Assembly: GCA_020081605.1 (NCBI GenBank)
Contig: JAHREC010000023.1
Span: 1-64,000 of the forward strand
Direction of reading: 5' to 3'
DNA from: Albifimbria verrucaria
Lineage: Eukaryota; Ascomycota; Sordariomycetes; Hypocreales; Stachybotryaceae
DNA length: 64,000 nucleotides
Both the position numbers and the translations under genes were made by a program. Below the pieces are notes generated by a model. It saw nothing but the letters and a program-made list of their open reading frames with translations. It was not told the DNA's origin and did no database searches. Positions 57,010-64,000 of this stretch are shown here, in pieces. Each line of letters opens with the position of its first letter. Position 1 is the stretch's first letter.

Positions 57010-58127
57010 ATTGTCTCTGAGATATCTTCTGGGGGTTTTTTCGTGCTGATTTTATTCCTGGATCTGCACATACTGTAATTATTTTTCTACTACTGTAACG
57101 TTAATGGTTGATGGCCGCATTTATGGATAAATGTTTCTCGTCTCCTTGAATGTGCGAAGGTTGAACTAGGTATTGGATAGTCATGGACCTGCTCCAATAC
57201 ATTTATTAAGCACGTTTCGTCTCTTGGAATTACCTCCTTGCCGCGCGCAGTCGGCTTGTTCACCAGATATCTTTGTAGCGTTTGAGCGAGTAGCCCGATC
57301 TAGACGGGTTTATAAAGCATCATCTTCAGAGCGAGACGATTTGGGCAAATTCAACCCTACTAGGCTGGAAATGCCACCACGTGATGATCTTGGCCTAGTA
57401 ACAACTATCCCCGCGTCGGTTGGCAACCGACGAATTCCTTTGGTGGTAAATGAGAGGGGCGCTAGCAGGACATGGGGTAACCGACGATCTATATCTGGGG
57501 TAACCGACGAACTCCAGTTTAATCCACAGTAGACAACACGATAAGCGAAAAATATTGTAAGTTCGTAGATTGTAATACCAGGTTCACGGTGAGGCGATTA
57601 TTTTTATCTAGAATCATTACAAAGGCTATAAAACCACCACACTCACCCATGCCCTCTATCTTTGATGTTCTTTCGCCGACAGGGGTGGGCCTGTAGCCCA
57701 ATCATGAACCTTCTCTGACTACCACTGAGTACCATGTAAAGATATGGCTGTCGCACTAATTTAAGCAACTAGCAGAAAAAGATCTGATCGATAGTAGCAA
57801 CGACGAGAACTTGGCTATGCCATATATCCTGAACAATAAGATAAAAAGAATTAAAAATACATTAAGAATTAAGAAAAAGTCCTTAATTATTACTACTTTC
57901 CCTTTAAATCTTCTGTTCATCTCGCATTGTATAGGTGGATCTGCTGATACTAAGTCATTATTGATCGTCTTGTGTATTATAGCAATTGTCTCTAGATAAG
58001 AATATAATTCCCTTCTGTATTTTCATATATCCACTTTAGAATAAGCCATTATTATCTACCCTACGAGCAAAATCATGCTCCTACGTAAGACAGAAACAGA
58101 CTCAGTTCCTCGATACTGAGAAAATGG
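57010..58127. other. no confident gene
   Basis: A frame at 57173-57532 carries a repeated ggtaaccgacga word (57475 and 57498) but no domain. The rest is AT-rich. Confidence 0.4.
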
Positions 58128-58703
58128 TTAAGCAAATATCTCAAGGGCGTTCCAGAAGATGTTGACGAGGTCACCAAATAGAGCTGTGGTTGAGGTAACG
58201 AAAGCTTCGTTCAGATAAAGGTCCATTCCAAAATCAGAACCTGCAGCAACGCTCCAGCTAACCTCGTGTACAGTGAAAGGAGCATGCTCATACACGTTCA
58301 GAAAGTCAACTACTGCACCACTTAGATACGGAGCAGACTGCCTGTTAATGTAAAGTTGCACCGTCTCACTCCCTGGAACGCGTTTACTCAGAGAACTCGA
58401 TTGATCGCGACGTTGTGGCAGATACTTCCAAACTGGCCCATCATCAGAATCCGAGATGGACCAGCCCCGATGAAAAAAATGATGGCCGTCGGAAAGCGAG
58501 TGGATGGTACCAGCTTCGGCTGTTTGATTAAGTTCTGCAACACCCACAGTAATGCCATTGAAGGTGACTGGTTTGAACTTAGTTGGGCGCTGCAAAACTT
58601 GATCTCCCGACTGGTAATGGTATTCCACGGGAGTCGGCGTGGCATTAGCCAGTCCAAAACCTAGAAGGATTGGTGCCAGATACAATAAATATTGGGTTGC
58701 CAT
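58128..58703 (-). CDS. secreted protein of unknown function
   Basis: ATG 58703 is chosen because it follows a splice acceptor directly: a 52-nt intron in the leader (58755-58704, gtgcgt...aactaatgattatacag) ends at it. The 191-residue product begins with a signal peptide (MATQYLLYLAPIL, cleavage near ATA-NATPTP). It has a dibasic Kex2-like site in SLSKRVPGSE and a C-terminal beta-rich domain (TVQLYINRQ, FTVHEVSWSV, DLYLNEAFV). The frame is intact. It could be a secreted effector or cell-wall protein. No homologue was recognised. Confidence 0.7.
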   Translation of the reverse strand: MATQYLLYLAPILLGFGLANATPTPVEYHYQSGDQVLQRPTKFKPVTFNGITVGVAELNQTAEAGTIHSLSDGHHFFHRGWSISDSDDGPVWKYLPQRRDQSSSLSKRVPGSETVQLYINRQSAPYLSGAVVDFLNVYEHAPFTVHEVSWSVAAGSDFGMDLYLNEAFVTSTTALFGDLVNIFWNALEIFA

Positions 58704-58755
58704 CTGTATAATCATTAGTTACATCTCCCTGACTAAGAACATACAATATACGCAC
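58704..58755 (-). other. 5' leader intron of the secreted protein gene
   Basis: Donor gtgcgt and acceptor tacag with a ctaat branch about 12 bases before the acceptor. It ends exactly at the start codon. Confidence 0.6.
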
Positions 58756-58853
58756 CTTAACGGGTGATAATCAGCAGAGTTGAGTGACTTAGAAGGTTCA
58801 AAGGACAACGCGCCAGAGCTGGAGAGCGGTCAGGAGAAGAAGAAGAAGAAAAG

Positions 58854-58861
58854 CTTATATA
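58854..58861 (-). promoter_or_regulatory. TATA box
   Basis: tatataag on the minus strand, about 100 bp before the leader intron of the secreted-protein gene. A GAA microsatellite (58835-58852) lies directly downstream of it. Confidence 0.5.
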
Positions 58862-58869
58862 TACGATTA

Positions 58870-59552
58870 TTATTATGGAGGCTGCTAGGGAGCTCAAAAC
58901 ATCAGTTAGGCCACCACTGAATGTGTCTTAGCAAAATAATACCATACCTTCCTTATATGGTAATAATGCTATGGCATACGCTTAGCACAATAAACCTTTT
59001 TATGCTAACACGAAGATCACGGCAATCACGGCAATTGCGGGATAATGCGGGGATAATGCGCAGATGAGATTCAGAGTCGGTTGGATTCAAGACTAAAATG
59101 GCAGGGAAGCCTTGGTTTTCCCAGTTAGTTAGGAGCCGGGTTCGAAAACTTACCATATTTACCGATAATTGGATGCTGTAACGACAATTGCTCTACGCGC
59201 AGGACGTGTCCTTTAAAAGGGTAATAGAACGGCTGAAGCACATTTTAGCAGAGGGTTTGTTGATTATCTGGCCTCTGTATTAAAGATATTTAGAATAGAC
59301 GGTTTTAAGCTCACGACTACGATATAGGCAAAACTAGCAGCCAGTACTTATGTACTATACAAGAGAAGGAATTCCGCTTGGACGAAGCTATTAGAAGAAG
59401 GCGAATCATGCAAATTTGCGACTGTTCCTTTATTATAGAGGCTGCCTTAACGTATCGACCAAGAACAGTAGTTTGCCCGTCAGATTTATCTATGTAGCTC
59501 CTCCACCGCCACCTAAAATGGCAGCATCAACCCTAAAATTCATTAGCTTACT
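58870..59552. other. no gene seen
   Basis: AT-rich. Contains a short direct repeat (ggcaatcacggcaat, gataatgcgg twice near 59040). No coding frame. Confidence 0.4.
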
Positions 59553-59765
59553 TTAATAGAGGTATGCACTTAACCCTACACAGACAGTTCCGACAAGGGA
59601 ATCGTTATAGCATTGCTCGATGCATTCGCCGGCAGAACAAGCAGACCTGCGTCCGTTGCTGAGGATGCAGACCTGTGGGTCGCGGGGATCGCAGGTCCCA
59701 TCTAGCGACTGGGCAGTAGCGCCAATAGCGCTCAGGGCGATAAGAAACAATGAAAATGACTTCAT
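59553..59765 (-). CDS. small cysteine-rich secreted protein
   Basis: ATG 59765 opens a clear signal peptide (MKSFSLFLIALSAIGATAQ). A 50-residue mature part with six cysteines follows (TCDPRDPQVC, SACSAGECIEQC, VGTVC). This is the profile of fungal candidate effectors or antimicrobial peptides. The frame ends after LSAYLY. A donor-like gtaagc right behind the stop (59548 area) leaves the possibility of an extra exon. It lies next to the other secreted protein on the same strand. Confidence 0.65.
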   Translation of the reverse strand: MKSFSLFLIALSAIGATAQSLDGTCDPRDPQVCILSNGRRSACSAGECIEQCYNDSLVGTVCVGLSAYLY

Positions 59766-59799
59766 CTTGGTTCGCAGAGGATTAGATTCGGGTAAGGGT

Positions 59800-60602
59800 T
59801 AATTTATTGAATAATGTTGATCGCGGATGAGGAATCAACAGATGATCTGGCCGACAAAATAACCATTTTTATACAGGAAGCAAGCCATTGATTTGTATCT
59901 ACCGCTGTTCAGAGATCGCCGAGGGTCCGTTAAGCGATGACGTGGGCGCTAAGTCTTTGGGTTTCATGATTACTTCAGTTGAAGGAAGTATAATTACCTA
60001 ATACGGTACTCCATCAGGACTCGCCGGCCCGGGAGAAGGTAAGCTACTATCTAGAACTAGGTATAATAAACGAGACGTTCCTTAAGAGGGAAGGCTTGTT
60101 ATCGTGGTATCGACTGCAGTAGTATTGCAACGGTAAAAGACACCAACAACAGCAAACAATAACGGAACAGACGGCAACGTGAAGAATGCGGTTAGAATAG
60201 ACGGCAATGGCATGAGTAAATATTCGCTAATGCTTAGACGCAAGTCCTATGCTGTTAACGAGTTATAAGTAGATTCGATGCATCTTGATACGCTACTGTA
60301 CTACATGAATATGTGAGCGCACTGCGTGCTTATGCTTCTAGTGTAGTCTAGTCGAGGGTTGTAAATATCCTAACAACCGTAACAGGGCCTCTGCTCTGCG
60401 GCTTGCTCCTGCCAAGGGCCATCCGTTATTTGTAATATGCGTGCATAAATATAGAAGGAGTTGCCTCCTCACCGTTCTCTTCTAGTAGTCAATGGCATAA
60501 TCAAATCTACTAGATTTGTTTTTTCAGACCCACTCTAAGCCACAGAGATTTGATTATGACCGGGGACCTGTTTTGAATATCCAATTGCGCTACAGACAAG
60601 AG
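59800..60602. other. no gene seen
   Basis: No family-like frame. Probably promoter of the cysteine-rich peptide gene on the left and downstream region of the next gene on the right. Confidence 0.4.
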
Positions 60603-61238
60603 CTAGACAGGGGAACGTGTGGGAAGACGCGAACTCGCGTTCAGAGCATGTAGCAAAAGGAGCATTCCTTGTCGTCCTGGTAAATGAAAGTTCCACAGCA
60701 TCCAGCAATAACAACGATAATGGAATCCACTGCAGGACCAGTTTTGCGTAGTCCAATCTATCCGTTTGTTCATTTGGCTGCATATCGAGTATTGGTGTGC
60801 GAGGTAGGTGGCTTTGCATGCGTTGCTAAGGAAGCCAGAACTCACCTCAGAAGCCGACATAGCAACACCAATCGAGAAGACCAAAGAAAGCTCGTTGCAA
60901 TCATATAATATATACCGGACATTCTGTGGGAGCATGCAGACATCGCTCAGCTCCAGTACCCGCTCCCAACTGCTCCACCTAACCCCATCTTGTGCCGCCA
61001 AGAACAGGCGCACGACGATGAAAATGTCGTCATATCTTTCGCCATATTCAACAGATGCAAACCACTGCACCGAAGAACATTGATGGCGCGATCTACAAGG
61101 CCGAGGAAGGCCAATCAAAGACTGCATCAATTCGTCCGCTGATTTGCCATGGGTCAACGGCGTTGCGTGCCAAAGATTCTTTCCTTCTAGAGCGGGCAGC
61201 AAATGGTTTGAAGTGAGCAGGCCTGCCTCGGTTCCCAA
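60603..61238 (-). CDS. hypothetical protein
   Basis: An open frame of about 210 codons from an in-frame start near 61238. Residues 1-130 look coding (GTEAGLLTSNHLLPALEG, GERYDDIFIVVRLFLAAQDG, ICVLPQNVRYILYD-like). A donor-like gtgagt follows MSASE at about 60845, and a hydrophobic stretch in another frame (IIVVIAGCCGTFIY) suggests a spliced membrane tail. No family recognised. Confidence 0.35.
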   Translation of the reverse strand: MGTEAGLLTSNHLLPALEGKNLWHATPLTHGKSADELMQSLIGLPRPCRSRHQCSSVQWFASVEYGERYDDIFIVVRLFLAAQDGVRWSSWERVLELSDVCMLPQNVRYILYDCNELSLVFSIGVAMSASEVSSGFLSNACKATYLAHQYSICSQMNKRIDWTTQNWSCSGFHYRCYCWMLWNFHLPGRQGMLLLLHALNASSRLPTRSPV

Positions 61239-61735
61239 AGGATCAGGCCCGTGGATTCGTGGCTCTAATCTCGCTGCTCAGACTATACAAACGACAGCAG
61301 TGTATTGAAGCGTCTTAATGCGGGGTTTACGAGCCCAGAGGATGGCTACGTTATCAGCAGATGTCGCAAGCCTTGGAATGGGAGACCCAGCACTTGAGCG
61401 GCCTCTACGTCTATGCACGGTGCGGATTTATGGGGCAGTTGAAGCACAAATACGATTTAGATCGCTTGACGACGCCTGGTGGATCTTTGATTGTGGCCTG
61501 TGAACGTTTTGTTTCAACAGAGGCTTAGAAGAGTTGCGAGGCTCTATTGTTTGCACATCAAGATTTTATAAGACTGTATGAGGCCATACGATAGCTTAGC
61601 AACTGTATGATGAATGAAGGATGCAGAACATTTAATAAGCAGAATCCAAATACCTGAAATTTATTCCTGTCCCTACCTACAAAACAGTAAGGGTGAGACG
61701 AGGAAATGTTAAATGATTGTTTTAATCATCGCAGA

Positions 61736-64000
61736 CTATGATCTCTCAAGGTTGTTCCACAGTTCATAGCCATGCTGATTCCAAACTTGGCGGCCTTTGC
61801 GAAGTGCGGTCAGAAATTGGTCACGCAAAGTGCTTAGCTCTAAAGAAACTATTCGAAGTCCACTTGCTCTGTCGATAATACAAGATTGGCCATCGATGCA
61901 TAAAGTAGATTGATCGATAAAACTGCTGCATAGCAGAACCCCGTAGAAAGATTCCACAAACTGAGGATTAAAGGTAGAACTTACAACCATAGGCTGATTT
62001 TTAGGCTCCGTTAAAAACCCAATAGACTCGAGGATTATATCTACCAGGTTCGCTTGCCTACCCAAGGCAGAGGCGACCCTGGATCTGACGTCCCGATCCT
62101 CATCTTTAAGTAACGCCTCCAGCGCCCCAACCACTGCCTCGGATAGGTTCGCTTGGCCGCCTAAGGCTTCGGCGGCGCTGGATCGGACGTCCCAATTCAT
62201 ATCCTTAAGCAGCGCCGCCAGCGCCGTAACCACTGCTTCAGATAGGTTCGCTTGGCCGCCTAAGGCTTCGGCAGCCCTAGACTGAACGTACGAATCTATA
62301 TCCTTGAGCCGCGCCGCTAGTGCCGCAACCACTGCTTCAGATAGGTTCATTTGGCGACTCAAGGCATAGGCGGCGCTAGATCGGACGAACATATTGTCAT
62401 CCTTAAGTAGCGCCGCTAGCATTGCTACCACTGCCTTGGATAGATTCGCTTGGCGGCCCAAAGCATCAGCAGCGCTAGATTGAACGCACGAATCCTTATC
62501 CATAAGCAGTCCTGCTAGTGCTGCGACCACTACTTCAGATAGGTTCGCTTGGCAGCCAAGGACTCTGGCGGCCTCAGATCGAACGTACAAATCCTCATCT
62601 TTAAGCAACGCTACTAGCGCTACGACCACCGCCTTAGATAGATTCGCTTGGCGGCCTAAGGCTCTGGCGACGCTAGATTGAAGATTATAATCCTTACACT
62701 TGAGCAGCGCCACGACTACTACCTCGGATAGGTTCGCTTGGCCGCCTAAGGCATGGGCGGCACTGGATCTAACAAGATATTCCTCATCCTTAAGCAGTGC
62801 CGCCAGCGCCGCGACCACTGGCTCAGATAGGTTCGCTTGGCGGCCCAAGGCATAGGCGGCACGGTATCGGATGTGCCAATTGTCATCCCTAAGCAGCGCC
62901 GCCAGCGCCGCGACCACTGCCTCGGGTAGGTTTGCTTGGCCGCCCAAGGTATCGGCAGCGCTAGATCGGACATCCAAATCCTCGTCCTTAAGCAGCGCCG
63001 CCAGCGCCGTAACCACTGCTTCAGATATGTTCGCTTGGCGGCCCAAAGCATCAGCAGCGCTAGATTGAACGCACGAATCCTTATCCATAAGCAGTCCTGC
63101 TAGTGCTGCGACCACTACTTCAGATAGGTTCGCTTGGTGGCCCAGGGCTCTGGCGGCGCTGGATCGGACGTACGAATCCTCATCCTTCAGTAGTACCGTT
63201 AGCGCTGCGACCACTGCTTCAGATAGGTTCGCTTGGCAGCCTAGGGCTCTGGTGGCGCTGGATCGGACGTACGAATCCTCATCCTTCAGTAGTCCCGCTA
63301 GCGCCACGACCACTGCCTTAGATAGTTCCTCTTGGCAGACTAAGGCTGCTGCGGCGCTAGATTGAATGTTCCAATCCTTATGCTTAAGCAACGCTGCTAA
63401 CGCCACAACCACTGCCTCAGATAGGTTCTCTTGGCAGACTAAGATTGCGGCGGCGCTAGATTGAATGTCACAATCTTTATACTCGAGCAGCGCCGCGAGT
63501 ACTACCTCAAATAGGTTCACTTGGTCGCCTAAGGCATAGGCGGCGCTAGATCGGACGGACTGTTCCTTATCCCTAAGCAGGGCCGCCAGCACCGCGACTA
63601 CTGCTTCATACAGATTCGCTTGGCGGCTTAAGGCTTTAGCAGCGCTGGATCGGACGTACGAATCCTTATGCTCAAGCAGCGCCGCGACTACTACCTCGGA
63701 TAGTTTCGCTTGGCCGCCTAAGGCTTTGGCGGCCCTAGATCGAACGGACGAATCCTCATCCTCAAGCAGCGTCGTTAGTGCCGCGATCACTGTCTCAGAG
63801 AGGTTCGTTTGGGCGCCTAAGGCTTCGGCGGCCGTAGATCGAACGGACGAATCCTCATCCTTAAGCAGCGCCGCCACTACCGCCACTGACGCCTCTGGTA
63901 AATATCTGCCACTACTTACTATTGCTTCTAGAATTCTCCCTCTTTTATAACTAGAACCAAGTCTCAGAGCATGGTGTAGAACTTCTTCTGGACACTCTGG
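61736..64000 (-). CDS. HEAT-repeat array protein, C-terminal part (runs off the window)
   Basis: An unbroken frame reads leftwards from the right window edge. It carries nineteen HEAT-like repeats of 33 residues (a few of 30), consensus LSEAVVAALAALLKDEDSYV, then RSSAAxALGxQAN. A non-repetitive cap of about 120 residues ends WNNLERS. In fungi such arrays are the sensor half of NACHT-HEAT receptors, and the cap is like those of such proteins. The N-terminal half lies outside. The repeats are very similar to each other, and repeat 9 and repeat 15 are identical in protein. No introns or frame breaks in 2.2 kb. Its position beside an NLR-WD40 gene fits an immune-receptor region. Confidence 0.85.
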   Translation of the reverse strand, partial: PECPEEVLHHALRLGSSYKRGRILEAIVSSGRYLPEASVAVVAALLKDEDSSVRSTAAEALGAQTNLSETVIAALTTLLEDEDSSVRSRAAKALGGQAKLSEVVVAALLEHKDSYVRSSAAKALSRQANLYEAVVAVLAALLRDKEQSVRSSAAYALGDQVNLFEVVLAALLEYKDCDIQSSAAAILVCQENLSEAVVVALAALLKHKDWNIQSSAAAALVCQEELSKAVVVALAGLLKDEDSYVRSSATRALGCQANLSEAVVAALTVLLKDEDSYVRSSAARALGHQANLSEVVVAALAGLLMDKDSCVQSSAADALGRQANISEAVVTALAALLKDEDLDVRSSAADTLGGQANLPEAVVAALAALLRDDNWHIRYRAAYALGRQANLSEPVVAALAALLKDEEYLVRSSAAHALGGQANLSEVVVVALLKCKDYNLQSSVARALGRQANLSKAVVVALVALLKDEDLYVRSEAARVLGCQANLSEVVVAALAGLLMDKDSCVQSSAADALGRQANLSKAVVAMLAALLKDDNMFVRSSAAYALSRQMNLSEAVVAALAARLKDIDSYVQSRAAEALGGQANLSEAVVTALAALLKDMNWDVRSSAAEALGGQANLSEAVVGALEALLKDEDRDVRSRVASALGRQANLVDIILESIGFLTEPKNQPMVVSSTFNPQFVESFYGVLLCSSFIDQSTLCIDGQSCIIDRASGLRIVSLELSTLRDQFLTALRKGRQVWNQHGYELWNNLERS
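62450..63110 (-). repeat. duplicated HEAT unit 585 bp apart
   Basis: The same stretch of about 65-70 bases around the unit ALAGLLMDKDSCVQSSAADA is present near 62476 and 63061, separated by exactly 585 bp (five 99-bp units and one of 90). This indicates block exchange inside the array. Confidence 0.75.

Noticed and set aside
62746..63321. Open frames on both strands within the HEAT array
   Set aside because: They are shadows caused by the repeat structure. Only the long minus-strand frame has a HEAT pattern and a C-terminal cap.
1..64000. Heavy RIP (AT-rich blocks)
   Set aside because: Base composition looks even through the window, and the transposon relics are not conspicuously TA-rich. 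Only isolated C-to-T changes (for example in the HET gene) are compatible with RIP.
1..64000. CRISPR arrays, telomere repeats, rRNA
   Set aside because: No regularly spaced direct repeats with spacers, no TTAGGG arrays and no rRNA-like conserved blocks were seen.

Overview
This is a window from a filamentous ascomycete genome (Pezizomycotina). The evidence is short GT-AG introns of about 50-80 nt with CTAAC/CTGAC-like branch sites, a White Collar-1/LreA-type blue-light receptor, fungal zinc-cluster and bZIP regulators, a velvet domain, a HET-domain protein, NACHT/WD40 receptors, a DUF3433 membrane protein and pogo/Fot1-type transposase remnants. An Aspergillus/Penicillium-like (Eurotiomycete) host is my inference. 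No rRNA, tRNA, CRISPR or bacterial operon was seen. Gene density is low and many loci are truncated or broken. With transposon relics and a telomere-linked-helicase remnant, this suggests an accessory or subtelomeric region.

Layout, 0-12 kb: a duplicated zinc-cluster 5' end (0.6-2.0 kb), a velvet-domain gene (3.2 kb), a broken histone-H3-like gene with a repeated N-terminal tail (3.7-4.8 kb), a truncated MFS transporter next to inverted repeats (5.1-5.6 kb), a MITE-like element (6.4 kb), a GT32 glycosyltransferase (6.8-8.0 kb, minus strand) and a RecQ-like helicase remnant (9.3-9.7 kb). 12.9-15.6 kb holds the LreA/WC-1 homologue. 16-33 kb is a graveyard: a zinc-cluster start, a Helo/SesA-like NLR N-terminus, a BAR-domain (Rvs161/Hob3) fragment, a pogo transposase, an AtfA-like bZIP C-terminus, and two sequence families (X and Y) each present twice.

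34.7-64 kb is rich in self/non-self recognition and cell-death type genes: a HET-domain protein (34.7-37.1 kb), an alpha/beta-hydrolase-NACHT-WD40 receptor abutting a CHAT-domain remnant (45.7-40.6 kb, minus), a four-helix membrane protein (52.9-53.4 kb) and a long HEAT-repeat array running off the right edge (61.7-64.0 kb, minus). Between them lie an intact DUF3433 membrane protein (48.2-50.0 kb), a CFEM-like secreted protein, a matrixin-type metalloprotease (56.2-57.0 kb) and two small secreted proteins (58.1-59.8 kb).

A window-wide pattern affects interpretation. In LreA, GT32, HET, NLR, the metalloprotease and others, the reading frame is repeatedly broken by what looks like the loss of one base, mostly in short homopolymers, and family-conserved sequence resumes at once in the next frame. 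This may be residual assembly error rather than pseudogenisation, so I give full spans for such genes and name the breakpoints.
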